Of a stretch of 64,000 bases of DNA, positions 17,885 to 26,560 are shown in pieces. Position numbers and translations under genes: made by a program. The stretch covers positions 1 through 64,000 of the forward strand of contig JANXTR010000012.1 of NCBI GenBank assembly GCA_025352325.1, in the 5' to 3' direction. The notes under the pieces were generated by a model that worked only from the letters and a program-made list of their open reading frames with translations, searched no databases and was not told where the DNA came from. Positions within the stretch are counted from its first letter, which is position 1. Each line of letters starts with the position of its first letter. Source of the DNA: Microbacteriaceae bacterium. Its GTDB lineage: Bacteria; Actinomycetota; Actinomycetes; Actinomycetales; Microbacteriaceae.

Positions 17885-18864
17885 GCGTCACCCGGCGGGT
17901 GCGGGTCGCCGGTTCACGACCGTCTCTCGAGACCGTGCTGTTCTCGACGGTCGCGCTCGCCGCACTGCTCGGCATCGCGGTGCGGGTGCCGTCCCCGCCG
18001 CTTCCCGTGCAGCTCGCGGCTCTGGGCGTCCTCGTGGCGACGCTTGGGCTGCCGCATGGCGCGCTGGATCCGCTCATCGCGCGTCGGGCTGGCCTGTGGC
18101 GCACGCCGCTCGGGTTCGCCGGATTCAACCTGGGCTACATCGCGACGGTGGCGCTCGTGGTCGGCGTCTGGCTGCTGGCGCCCACCGCCAGCCTCGTGGC
18201 CTTCCTGGTGGTGTCCGGCATCCATTTCGGGGCCGATTGGAACCCGGGTCGCAGCGTCGTGCCGCGGTGCCTCGCCGGGATCGGCCTGCTCACGTTGCCC
18301 GCACTCGCTCATCACGACGAGGTTGCCGGCATCTATCGCACTCTCGCAGGGTCGGGGGGAGTGGTCGTCGCCGACGTGCAGTCCTTACTCGGACCCGCCG
18401 CGATCATCGCCATGGTGGTCGGAGCCTCGTTCGCCGTGCGCCGACGTCCCACCGATGCGCTCGAGATCGTGCTGGCCGGCACCCTGGCAGTCGTCGCGCC
18501 GCCTCTCATTTTCTTCGTCCTCTACTTCTGCGCCCTGCACAGCGCGCGGCATCTGCGGCACGGATTCGCGGAGGAGCGCTCCGGCGGGAGGCTGACCATC
18601 CTGATCACCATCGTCTACACGGTGGTCCCGATCCTCGCGGTCGGGATCCTGACGGCGGTGTTCGCACGCGATGTCGCGCCCGGTGGATCGCTCGCCGCGG
18701 ACTGGATCATCCGCCTCGTGTTCATCGGGCTCGCCGCTCTCACCGTTCCGCACATGATGGTCATCGCCGTGGCGGAGTGGGGGCGACGACGATCGACGGA
18801 CGAGCGTCGTCGTTTCGCGCACGGCATACCCGTCGCCCCGCGCGATGCGGAGCCCCTCGCGTAA
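17881..18864 (+). CDS. blh: Brp/Blh-family beta-carotene 15,15'-dioxygenase
   Basis: A 327-residue multi-pass membrane enzyme that cleaves beta-carotene into two retinals. Conserved histidine motifs are GLPHGALDPL near residue 60, SGIHFGADW near 115, ALHSARHLRHG near 222 and VPHMMVI near 290. GTG 17881 overlaps the crtY stop. The usual reason to make retinal is a microbial rhodopsin, but no rhodopsin gene lies in the window. Its stop codon lies inside the TAAACT box thought to drive the next gene. Confidence 0.9.
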   Translation: MSVTRRVRVAGSRPSLETVLFSTVALAALLGIAVRVPSPPLPVQLAALGVLVATLGLPHGALDPLIARRAGLWRTPLGFAGFNLGYIATVALVVGVWLLAPTASLVAFLVVSGIHFGADWNPGRSVVPRCLAGIGLLTLPALAHHDEVAGIYRTLAGSGGVVVADVQSLLGPAAIIAMVVGASFAVRRRPTDALEIVLAGTLAVVAPPLIFFVLYFCALHSARHLRHGFAEERSGGRLTILITIVYTVVPILAVGILTAVFARDVAPGGSLAADWIIRLVFIGLAALTVPHMMVIAVAEWGRRRSTDERRRFAHGIPVAPRDAEPLA

Positions 18865-18873
18865 ACTCGCCCA

Positions 18874-19413
18874 GTGCCTCACGTGATCAAGACCCCGTAC
18901 ACCATCGACGTCTACGACCTCATGCATCGACCGGGCGAGATGCGGGAGCGGTCCTTCGAGTTCGATTCACCGGAGCGTCTCGGTGAGGGCATAGTGGCGG
19001 TCCCCGTCGGCGAGAACATCGCGATCGACGTGCGATTCGAGGGCCTGCACGACGGCATCCTGGTGTCCGCCGAGGTCGAGACGACGGCCGTCGGGGAGTG
19101 CGTGAGGTGCCTCGACCCGGTCAGCATCCCGGTCGAAGTCGAATTCCAAGAGCTTTTCGCGTATTCTGCTGATGAAGCTTTCGACTTCGCGGTTCACGAT
19201 GACTACGTAGATCTTGAACCCGTCGTGCGGGATGCGGTGGTGCTGGCACTGCCGTTCCAGCCGGTGTGCCGGCCGGATTGCCCTGGTCTCGATCCGGAAA
19301 CGGGTCAAAAACTGGCGGACGACCCGGATCGCGCCCCCCGTGAGGTGCTCGACCCCCGGTGGGCAGCACTACAGGACTTCACCAACGAGACCAACCAGCA
19401 GCCCGGCACCTGA
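18874..19413 (+). CDS. yceD: YceD/DUF177 family protein
   Basis: A 179-residue conserved protein nearly always found just before rpmF, as here. The family is linked to 23S rRNA accumulation and ribosome assembly. A zinc-like cysteine set is visible: [10 protein letters not shown] near residue 75 and [18 protein letters not shown] near 135. The GTG start at 18874 lies 6 bases after TAAACT, with no Shine-Dalgarno, suggesting a leaderless transcript. Confidence 0.9.
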   Translation: MPHVIKTPYTIDVYDLMHRPGEMRERSFEFDSPERLGEGIVAVPVGENIAIDVRFEGLHDGILVSAEVETTAVGECVRCLDPVSIPVEVEFQELFAYSADEAFDFAVHDDYVDLEPVVRDAVVLALPFQPVCRPDCPGLDPETGQKLADDPDRAPREVLDPRWAALQDFTNETNQQPGT

Positions 19414-19468
19414 GCCACCAACACCTCGGCGCGCCGCGCGAGCAGTTCACACCAGAGAAGAGACAGTC

Positions 19469-19672
19469 ATGGCCGTTCCGAAGCGCAAGCAGTCGCGCAG
19501 CAACACGCACGCCCGCCGCTCGCAGTGGAAGGCGACGCCCGTGCAGCTCGTCAAGACCATCGAGAACGGCAAGACCGTGTACTCGCTTCCTCACCGCGCA
19601 AAGGTGGTCGAGGACTCGACCGGCACCGCCCTGTACCTGGAGTACAAGGGCCGCAAGGTCGCGGACGCCTGA
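19469..19672 (+). CDS. rpmF: 50S ribosomal protein L32
   Basis: A 67-residue basic protein beginning [20 protein letters not shown], the diagnostic L32 opening. This copy lacks the C-x2-C zinc pairs of many L32 proteins, so it is the cysteine-free paralogue type. It lies between yceD and rnc as in other actinobacteria, 55 bases after yceD. The gene ends four bases before the first rnc ATG. Confidence 0.95.
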   Translation: MAVPKRKQSRSNTHARRSQWKATPVQLVKTIENGKTVYSLPHRAKVVEDSTGTALYLEYKGRKVADA

Positions 19673-19676
19673 GCCC

Positions 19677-19724
19677 ATGGCTCGCCCGTTAGGCGACGCG
19701 ATGGCTCGCCCTTCGGGCGACGCG
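19677..19724 (+). repeat. 24-bp tandem repeat forming alternative rnc starts
   Basis: Two 24-base units, 19677-19700 and 19701-19724, differ at only a few bases. Each begins with an in-frame ATG and carries a palindromic core of the form TCGCCC-loop-GGGCGA. A third ATG follows at 19725. The repeat adds 8 residues per unit to the RNase III N-terminus or lies upstream of the true start. Confidence 0.7.
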
Positions 19725-20417
19725 ATGGCCGCACCTGAGCGAGCGCTCCTGTCGGCGACGCTGGGCGTCGAGATCGACGCGGAGCTGCTGCAGCTCGCGC
19801 TGACCCACCGCTCGTACGCGTACGAGAACGGCGGGCTCGCCCACAACGAGCGACTCGAGTTCCTCGGCGACTCGATCCTCGGTCAGGCCGTCACGGTCAT
19901 GCTCTACACCGAGAACCCGACCCTCGACGAGGGCGAGTTGGCGAAGCGCCGCGCGAGCCTGGTCTCGTCGGTCGCGCTTGCCGAGATCGCGGTCGGCATC
20001 GACCTGGGGGCGCACATCCTGCTCGGCCGGGGCGAGATCCTCACCGGCGGCCGGCAGAAGTCGTCGATCCTGGCCGACTGCGTCGAGGCGGTCATCGGGG
20101 CGGCGTACCTGTCGCTGGGTCCAGATGTGGCGACCGCCCTCGTTCTGCGCTTGATCGCTCCGCTGCTCGCCGATCCGAATCGCTTCGGGGCCTCGATGGA
20201 CCCCAAGACCAGCCTGCAGGAGCTCTCCACCCGCTACGGCAAAGGCCTCCCGCACTACGAGGTCACCGACAGCGGACCCGACCACTCGAAGCGCTTCCAC
20301 GCGACGGTGCTGGTCGGCGGCAGCGCGGTGGCGAGCGGCGACGGCTCGAGCAAGAAGCAGGCCGAGATGGCCGCGGCGCTGGCGGCATGGGCGATCCTGC
20401 AACGTCCGTCGCGCTGA
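19677..20417 (+). CDS. rnc: ribonuclease III
   Basis: Cleaves double-stranded RNA in rRNA maturation and mRNA decay. The signature NERLEFLGDSILG lies near residue 60, and a C-terminal double-stranded RNA binding domain spans about 165-242 (SSKKQAEMAAALAAWAIL). Starts at 19677, 19701 and 19725 are all in frame; the first gives 246 residues, the last 230, which is closer to the family norm. The two extra units are the tandem repeat above, so the true start is uncertain. Confidence 0.95.
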   Translation: MARPLGDAMARPSGDAMAAPERALLSATLGVEIDAELLQLALTHRSYAYENGGLAHNERLEFLGDSILGQAVTVMLYTENPTLDEGELAKRRASLVSSVALAEIAVGIDLGAHILLGRGEILTGGRQKSSILADCVEAVIGAAYLSLGPDVATALVLRLIAPLLADPNRFGASMDPKTSLQELSTRYGKGLPHYEVTDSGPDHSKRFHATVLVGGSAVASGDGSSKKQAEMAAALAAWAILQRPSR

Positions 20418-20447
20418 GCGTTCGCCACCCTTTGACCGAGACCGCCG

Positions 20448-21404
20448 ATGCCTGAACTGCCCGAAGTCGAGGTCGTGCGCGCCGGCCTGGAGCCCGCGGT
20501 CACCGACGCGACAGTCACCGGCGTCGAGGTGCTCGACGAGCGCTCGCTTCGGCGCCACGACGGCCCCGTCGAGGACTTCATCCAGCGCCTGATCGGCGCG
20601 AGGTTCGCGGCTCCCCAGCGCCGCGGCAAGTTCCTGTGGATCCCGGTGCTCGACGACGGAGACCCGGGACGGGTCTCGGCGCTGGCGTCGCGGCGACGAC
20701 CAGAAATGGTTGTCGCCCCCAGCTCCAGCGCGCTCGTCATCCACCTCGGGATGAGCGGGCAGGTGCTGCTGCGCGAGCGGGCCGCGGCGCGCGACCGGCT
20801 CACCCGCGTGGTGCTCGAGGTGCGGCATCCGGAGCATGGACCGCTGCGGGTGGACTTCGTCGACCAGCGCATCTTCGGCTCGATGGCGCTCGATCACCTC
20901 CTGCCCACGGTCGATGACCCCGACCAGTGGATCCCCAGCCAGGTCGCCCACATCGCCCGCGATCCGCTCGACCCGCGGTTCGACGATCGGGCGTTCCTCG
21001 CGGCTCTGGGGCGCAAGCAGACCACCATCAAGCGAGCCCTGCTCGACCAGACCCTGATCAGCGGGATCGGCAACATCTACGCGGACGAGGCCCTCTGGGC
21101 CGCCCGCGTGCACTACGAGCAGCCGACCGCGACGCTCCGCCGCGCGCGGGCGGTCACCCTGCTCGCCGAGGTCCGGCTCGTGCTGGGCAGGGCGCTCGCC
21201 GAGGGTGGGACAAGCTTCGACGCGCAGTACGTGAACGTGAACGGCGCATCCGGTTACTTCTCGCACTCGCTGAACGCCTACGGCCGGCAGGGGGAGCCCT
21301 GCCCGCGCTGCGGTCGGCCGATCGTGCGCGAGAGTTTCATGAATCGCGGATCGCACTTCTGCGAGTTGTGCCAGAAGCTCAGGGTCGCCCGCCCGCTCAG
21401 CTGA
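20448..21404 (+). CDS. mutM: formamidopyrimidine-DNA glycosylase, with in-frame insertion
   Basis: A 318-residue bifunctional glycosylase/AP lyase that removes 8-oxoguanine. Catalytic PELPEVE is at the N-terminus, the helix-two-turn-helix region is LLDQTLISGIGNIYADE, and the C-terminal zinc finger is CPRCG...CELCQ. Residues about 70-94, between FLWIPV and HLGMSGQ, are extra compared with relatives as I know them. They coincide exactly with a structured DNA repeat (20657-20731) also found at 40.4 kb. The insert keeps frame and lies in a surface loop between two beta strands, so the enzyme is probably active. Confidence 0.94.
   Translation: MPELPEVEVVRAGLEPAVTDATVTGVEVLDERSLRRHDGPVEDFIQRLIGARFAAPQRRGKFLWIPVLDDGDPGRVSALASRRRPEMVVAPSSSALVIHLGMSGQVLLRERAAARDRLTRVVLEVRHPEHGPLRVDFVDQRIFGSMALDHLLPTVDDPDQWIPSQVAHIARDPLDPRFDDRAFLAALGRKQTTIKRALLDQTLISGIGNIYADEALWAARVHYEQPTATLRRARAVTLLAEVRLVLGRALAEGGTSFDAQYVNVNGASGYFSHSLNAYGRQGEPCPRCGRPIVRESFMNRGSHFCELCQKLRVARPLS
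20657..20731 (+). repeat. two-hairpin palindromic element, copy 1, inside mutM
   Basis: Hairpin B is 20659-20666 paired with 20670-20677. A 7-bp outer stem (20679-20685 with 20725-20731) then encloses an internal loop CGTCGC/CCCAGCT and an 11-bp stem (20692-20702 with 20707-20717) capped by GAAA. The same architecture with altered but still paired stem bases recurs at 40412-40486 on the other strand. It is read in frame as part of MutM. Confidence 0.8.
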
Positions 21405-21503
21405 CCGCCACCTCCTCAATCGTGAACGCGCTCACGGTCCAGGTTTACCGGATCCGAACATCCGGCTGACCGTCGGCGAACCGGCGGGGGCGAGAGTCGT
21501 GAC

Positions 21504-22046
21504 ATGAACCGATACCTGATAACCGCCACATCCCTTCTGGCCGGTGCCGCCCTCGTGCTCGGCGGCGGCGCCCTCGGCGCAAACGCCTCGACCCCCACCC
21601 CGACGGCCTCACCCGCGAGCAGCACGAGCAACTGCACCTTCGGCGAGCACTTCGTGTCCGCGGTCCGCGGACTGCCGAAGGCGCTCCGCGACGACCTGAA
21701 GGCTGCCCGCGCCGAGACACCCGGCCCGCAGCGCAGGAAGGATATCCAGGCCGTCACGACGAAGGCGCTCGACGGGGGATACGGATCCAGTGTCGAGTCG
21801 AAGGCGAAGTTCCTCCGGAGCCACCGCGGCGACCTCCAGGCTGTCCGGCCTCTGCCGGCTGCTCTCCGGGCCGACTTGAAGACCCTGCACGCCGAGAAGG
21901 GGAAGTCGGCCAAGCTCGCCGAGGCCAGCACGATCGCCGACAAGGCGATGGCGGGCGACTATGGCTCCCCGGTGCAGAAGCTGGCGAAGGATGTGAAGTC
22001 CAGCAGCGCCTGGCAGGACTGCAGCCCCGCGGCATCCGGCCGTTAG
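21504..22046 (+). CDS. secreted protein of unknown function with internal duplication
   Basis: A 180-residue protein with a Sec signal peptide (hydrophobic residues 7-28, cleavage after GANAS). The mature part holds two related units: LPKALRDDLKAAR with DGGYGSSVESKAKFLRS, and LPAALRADLKTLH with AGDYGSPVQKLAKDVKS. One Cys precedes the first unit (NCTFGEHF) and one follows the second (WQDCSP), possibly a disulfide. I recognise no family. It stands alone between mutM and smc. Confidence 0.8.
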   Translation: MNRYLITATSLLAGAALVLGGGALGANASTPTPTASPASSTSNCTFGEHFVSAVRGLPKALRDDLKAARAETPGPQRRKDIQAVTTKALDGGYGSSVESKAKFLRSHRGDLQAVRPLPAALRADLKTLHAEKGKSAKLAEASTIADKAMAGDYGSPVQKLAKDVKSSSAWQDCSPAASGR

Positions 22047-22150
22047 CGCAGGCTCGAAACTGCTCCAGCCGTCCGGGAGCACGGCAGCGATTCCAGTACC
22101 GTAGAGCCACCGACGGGCGACTGGCGAGCAACGGGAAGGAGCCGAACGAC

Positions 22151-25100
22151 GTGTATTTGAAGAGCCTGACCCTCAAAGGCTTCAAGTCGTTCGCGCAGCC
22201 GACCACCTTCGCTTTCGAGCCCGGCGTCACCTGCGTGGTGGGGCCGAACGGCTCCGGAAAATCGAACGTCGTCGATGCCCTCGCCTGGGTCATGGGGGAG
22301 CAGGGGGCCAAGACCCTGCGCGGCGGCAAGATGGAGGATGTCATCTTCGCCGGCACCGCTACCAAGGGTCCGCTCGGTCGCGCCGAGGTGCTGTTGACGA
22401 TCGACAACGCGGATGGCGCGCTCCCGATCGAGTACTCGGAGGTCACCATCTCTCGCACGCTGTTCCGCAACGGCGGCAGCGAGTACGCGATCAACGGCGA
22501 GCAGTGCCGCCTGCTGGACGTGCAGGAACTGCTCAGCGACTCCGGCCTCGGTCGCGAGATGCACGTCATCGTCGGGCAGGGCCAGCTCGATCAGGTGCTG
22601 CACGCCACGCCCGAAGAGCGCCGCGGCTTCATCGAGGAGGCCGCCGGCATCCTGAAGCACCGGCGACGCAAGGAGAAAACCCTCCGCAAGCTCGACGCGA
22701 TGCAGGCGAACCTGACGCGGCTCTCGGATCTGGCCGGAGAGATCCGGCGGCAGCTCAAGCCGCTCGGGCACCAGGCCGAGATCGCCCGCGAAGCCCAGAC
22801 CATCGCCGCAATCGTGCGGGATGCCCGCGCTCGCCTGCTCGCCAACGAGGTCGTCGAGTTGCGAGCCACGATCACCGTCGTCAGCCGCAACGAGGGCGAG
22901 CGCAAGACCGAGCGCCTCGTGCTGCAGGAGCAGCTCGACCAGGCGAAGCTGCGCCAGGCGCGGCTCGAGCAGACGATGACCGGCGATTCGGTGGATGCCG
23001 CCCGCCGTATCAGCTTCGGCCTCGAGCAGGTGCAGGACCACTTGCGCTCCCTTTTCACCCTCGCCAACCAGCGTCTCTCGCTGCTCGGTCAGCAGGCCGA
23101 GCTGCCCGGGATGACCACCACCATCTCGCCGCGCATGGTCGAGGACGCCCGCGACGAAGCTGCCCGTCTCGCCGCCGGAGTCGCCGAGGTCGAGGCGCTA
23201 CTCGGGCGCGCGAGCGCGACGACCGCGACCGCGCGTGCCTCGCTCAACTCCCTCGACGAGGAGATCAGCGCCCAGAGCTCCCTCATCTCGCAGCATGATC
23301 TCAAACAGGGTCGCCTCAGCGGTCAGGTGGATGCCGCGGAGTCCCGTCGCACGGCCACCCGGGGTGAGCTCGACCGGCAGCGCGCCGCGCTCGAGGCTGC
23401 GGAGCAGCGTCGCGAGCAGGCCCGGGCCGCGCTGCTCGAGGTGGAGGGCGACGTCGACGAGGGCGGCTCCGACGTGGAACTCGCTGCCGCGGTCGAGAGT
23501 GCCGACGCTCTCGTGAAGGTGCTGCAGGCTGAGGTGGAGGTGCTGCGGGATGCGCTGCACGCCTCCGAGCGCGAGCGCGACGCGCTCGCTGCGCGTACCT
23601 CGGCCCTCTCGATGGCGGTCGAGCAGAAGGACGGCTCGGCGTCGATCATGTCGGCGGGTGGCATCCGGGGCCTGGTCGCCGAGCACGTGCAGGTGCGCGC
23701 CGGCTACGAGGCGGCGATCGCTGCGGCCCTCGGCACGCTGGCCGATGCCGTGCTCGCCGACTCACGCGATGCCGGCCTCGCGGCTCTGGCCCAGGCGCGC
23801 GACGCCGACGCCGGTCGCGTGGAGATCGTCGTGGCCGACGCAGTGGACGCCGGCTCGCTGGGCACCCTGCCCGCCGGGGTCGACGCCGCCACCTCGCTCG
23901 TGACCGCGGCCTCCGGCATCCGCGGCCTCCTCGCGCGCACGGTCGTGGTCGCCGATCTCGCGGCGGCCCGCACGGCCCGGTCGGCGCTGGAGGCTCTCGG
24001 GCTCGAGGGTCTCACGGTCATCACCCGCGACGGCGACGTGCTCACCGAGTACGTTCTGCGCGGTGGTTCGGGTGGCGGGCGGAGCACGCTCGAGCTGGTC
24101 GCCGAACGCGACGCCGCGCAGGAGAAGCTTGTCAGCGTCACGACGACGATCGAGCGCAGCCGCTTCACTCTCGCCGAGAACCGCGAGGCGCTCGACGGCG
24201 CGCAGATCGACGCGGCGCAGGCGGCCTCAGCGCTCAAGGCCTTCGACACCCGTCTCGCCGAGCGCAGCCAGGCCGTCGGCCGCTCGCGCGCGCAGCTCGA
24301 GGGAGCGTCTGCCGAGGGCGAGCGTCTCACCGAGGCCGTGCGACAGCTGGCGGAGGCCGTGGAACTCGCCGACTCGGCAGTCGAGCGGGCCCTCGGCGAT
24401 CGCGATGATCACGCGGCGACGCCCCGCCCCATCCTGGATGTCTCCGCCCGCGACGCCCTGCTCACCGAGCTGGAGGCCGCGCGCGCGGAGGAGGTGCAGG
24501 CCCGCATCGAGTTGGAGACCGCCCGCGAGCGCGTCCGGGCCCAGCACGCGCGGGCCGAGTCGTTACAGGGTCAGCTCGAGACGGAGCGCACCGCGGCCGA
24601 GGAGTCTGCGCGCCTCGCCGTGCTGCGGCAGTGCCAGGTGCTCGCGGCGACCGGCGTCACCAACGCGCTTCCGGCGGTTCTGGATGTCGCCGATCGCTCC
24701 GTCTCCGAGGCCCGGGTCGCCCTGGCCGTCGCCGAGTCCGAGCGCGCCAAGCAGAACCAGGAGCTCTCGGAGCTCCGCCGCAACGAGAACGGCCTCCGTG
24801 ACCGCTTCCAGGCCCTGAACGACAACGTCCACGGCCTCGAGATGCAGGCGTACGAGAAGAAGCTGCACCTCTCCTCGCTGCTGGAGCGCGCCGCGGAGGA
24901 GCTCGGTCTCGACGAGGAGGTGCTCGTCGCCGAGTACGGCCCCGAGGTGCCGGTCCAGTCCGACGTCGAGCCGACCGAGGGGGAGGAGCGCGCCACCGTC
25001 GTCTTCGACCGCGCAAAGCAGCAGACCCGCCTGGCCTCCGCCGAGCGCAAGCTGGGCCAACTCGGCCGCGTCAACCCGCTCGCGCTCGAGGAGTTCGGGG

Positions 25101-25705
25101 CGCTCGAGCAGCGCCACAGGTTCCTTACCGAGCAGCTCGCCGACCTCAGCGCCACGCGCAAGGACCTGCTCACGATCATCGACGAGATCGACGAGAAGAT
25201 GCAGGAGATCTTTGGTGCCGCGTTCGAAGACACCCGTGCCGCGTTCGATCAGGTGTTTCCGGTGCTGTTCCCCGGGGGGACGGGCAGCCTGTTCCTGACC
25301 AATCCCGACGAACTGTTGACCACCGGTATCGAGGTCACCGTGAAGCCGGCCGGCAAGAAGATCGAGCGGCTGTCGCTGCTCAGTGGTGGCGAGCGCTCCC
25401 TGGCAGCCGTCGCGCTGCTGATCGCGATCTTCAAGGCGCGCCCCAGCCCGTTCTACATCATGGATGAGATCGAGGCTGCCCTCGACGACTCCAACCTCGG
25501 GCGTCTGCTGACCGTGATGGAGGACCTGCGTCAGAGCTCGCAGCTGATCGTGATCACGCACCAGAAGCGCACGATGGAGATCGCGGATGCCCTCTACGGC
25601 GTCTCGATGCGGCAGGACGGCGTCAGCGCCGTCGTCGGCCAGCGGGTCGCCACGGAGGATCGGGTGGCTCGCGTGGTCACCCCCGCCGTGGAGCGCGCGA
25701 GCTGA
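22151..25705 (+). CDS. smc: chromosome segregation ATPase SMC
   Basis: A 1184-residue SMC protein that organises and separates the chromosome with ScpA/ScpB. Walker A GPNGSGKSNVVDALAWVMG is near residue 32, two long coiled coils flank a hinge at about 500-640, and LSGGERSLAAVALL with the Walker B FYIMDEIEAALDD lie near 1080-1115. The GTG start is preceded by GGGAAGGAG. Length is typical. The scp genes are not in the window. Confidence 0.97.
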   Translation: MYLKSLTLKGFKSFAQPTTFAFEPGVTCVVGPNGSGKSNVVDALAWVMGEQGAKTLRGGKMEDVIFAGTATKGPLGRAEVLLTIDNADGALPIEYSEVTISRTLFRNGGSEYAINGEQCRLLDVQELLSDSGLGREMHVIVGQGQLDQVLHATPEERRGFIEEAAGILKHRRRKEKTLRKLDAMQANLTRLSDLAGEIRRQLKPLGHQAEIAREAQTIAAIVRDARARLLANEVVELRATITVVSRNEGERKTERLVLQEQLDQAKLRQARLEQTMTGDSVDAARRISFGLEQVQDHLRSLFTLANQRLSLLGQQAELPGMTTTISPRMVEDARDEAARLAAGVAEVEALLGRASATTATARASLNSLDEEISAQSSLISQHDLKQGRLSGQVDAAESRRTATRGELDRQRAALEAAEQRREQARAALLEVEGDVDEGGSDVELAAAVESADALVKVLQAEVEVLRDALHASERERDALAARTSALSMAVEQKDGSASIMSAGGIRGLVAEHVQVRAGYEAAIAAALGTLADAVLADSRDAGLAALAQARDADAGRVEIVVADAVDAGSLGTLPAGVDAATSLVTAASGIRGLLARTVVVADLAAARTARSALEALGLEGLTVITRDGDVLTEYVLRGGSGGGRSTLELVAERDAAQEKLVSVTTTIERSRFTLAENREALDGAQIDAAQAASALKAFDTRLAERSQAVGRSRAQLEGASAEGERLTEAVRQLAEAVELADSAVERALGDRDDHAATPRPILDVSARDALLTELEAARAEEVQARIELETARERVRAQHARAESLQGQLETERTAAEESARLAVLRQCQVLAATGVTNALPAVLDVADRSVSEARVALAVAESERAKQNQELSELRRNENGLRDRFQALNDNVHGLEMQAYEKKLHLSSLLERAAEELGLDEEVLVAEYGPEVPVQSDVEPTEGEERATVVFDRAKQQTRLASAERKLGQLGRVNPLALEEFGALEQRHRFLTEQLADLSATRKDLLTIIDEIDEKMQEIFGAAFEDTRAAFDQVFPVLFPGGTGSLFLTNPDELLTTGIEVTVKPAGKKIERLSLLSGGERSLAAVALLIAIFKARPSPFYIMDEIEAALDDSNLGRLLTVMEDLRQSSQLIVITHQKRTMEIADALYGVSMRQDGVSAVVGQRVATEDRVARVVTPAVERAS

Positions 25706-25706
25706 G

Positions 25707-26003
25707 ATGGTCGCCGCGACCCGCTTCGGCTGGATCGTCGTGGCATCCCCAATCCTCGGGGCCGCGGGCGGCCTGATTCTCGCGGTCGTGACCGGGGAGC
25801 CCGTCGCCCGCGTCGAGCTCCCCGTGAGCGCGGGTCTCGTCGCCGGCATCGGGGTGCTGATGTGGTCGGCCGTCCTCGGCGGGGTCGGCGTGATCGTCGC
25901 CGTCTCGAAAACCGGTTCGTCTACCCCGCGATGCCGGGCGCGTCAACGGTCGTCGACGGCTGCTCGGTCGTCGTCGACGCAAGAGGTTCTCCGTTCACGG
26001 TGA
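25707..26003 (+). CDS. small two-helix membrane protein
   Basis: A 98-residue protein starting just after the smc stop. Two hydrophobic helices at about residues 7-27 and 38-63 are visible, then a Ser/Arg-rich tail. The tail is coded opposite the 3' end of the convergent histidine phosphatase gene (83-base overlap) and may be shortened or non-functional in reality. Position directly behind smc suggests cotranscription. Confidence 0.6.
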   Translation: MVAATRFGWIVVASPILGAAGGLILAVVTGEPVARVELPVSAGLVAGIGVLMWSAVLGGVGVIVAVSKTGSSTPRCRARQRSSTAARSSSTQEVLRSR

Positions 26004-26547
26004 GCACCTCCCAGCGAGCCGGCCCTTTCCCGCCTCCACTCGCGTGCTCGAGCGTCGAGATCGAGCCGTTGCGGATCCCGTCGATCGGGTGGCCTGCGAG
26101 AGCCGCCAGGGTGTACCGGATGATCGTGCCGTGGCAGACGATGACGACGTCGCGATCTCCGAAGTCGGCCCACACGCTCGCGAGGCCGGCCAGTCCGCGG
26201 CTCACCACGGAGTTCAGGCTCTCGGCGCCGGGGTAGTCGCGATGCGGCCAGCGCGCCATCGTCTCGCTTGACGAGGTGCCCTCGAGGCTCCCGTAGTCGC
26301 GTTCGACGAAGCCCGGATAACTCGGCCCCAACTCGATCCCGAGCTGCGCCGCGATGACCTCGGCCGTCTCGCGCGCCCGCAGCAGCGGAGAACTCACGAC
26401 GACCTGCCATCCGCCGTCCGCGAGGAGTGCCGCGGCGTCGCGTGCCTGTTGCCGCCCCACCTCGTTGAGCGGGATATCGCTGGACCCCTGGAGCTTGTCG
26501 TCCCGGTTCCAATCGGTCTGGCCGTGGCGGATGAAAGCAAAGGTCAC
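25921..26547 (-). CDS. histidine phosphatase (phosphoglycerate mutase-like) family protein
   Basis: A 208-residue phosphatase of the branch-1 histidine superfamily. The phosphohistidine motif FAFIRHGQTDWNRD starts at residue 3, SSPLLRARETAEV carries the second Arg, and VIVCHGTIIRY the second His. GTG 26547 is preferred because it follows GGAGG at good spacing; an upstream codon at 26640 would overlap the divergent gene. The substrate is unknown. The 3' end overlaps the small membrane gene tail to tail. Confidence 0.88.
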   Translation of the reverse strand: MTFAFIRHGQTDWNRDDKLQGSSDIPLNEVGRQQARDAAALLADGGWQVVVSSPLLRARETAEVIAAQLGIELGPSYPGFVERDYGSLEGTSSSETMARWPHRDYPGAESLNSVVSRGLAGLASVWADFGDRDVVIVCHGTIIRYTLAALAGHPIDGIRNGSISTLEHASGGGKGPARWEVLTVNGEPLASTTTEQPSTTVDAPGIAG

Positions 26548-26560
26548 CCGGCCATCCTCC

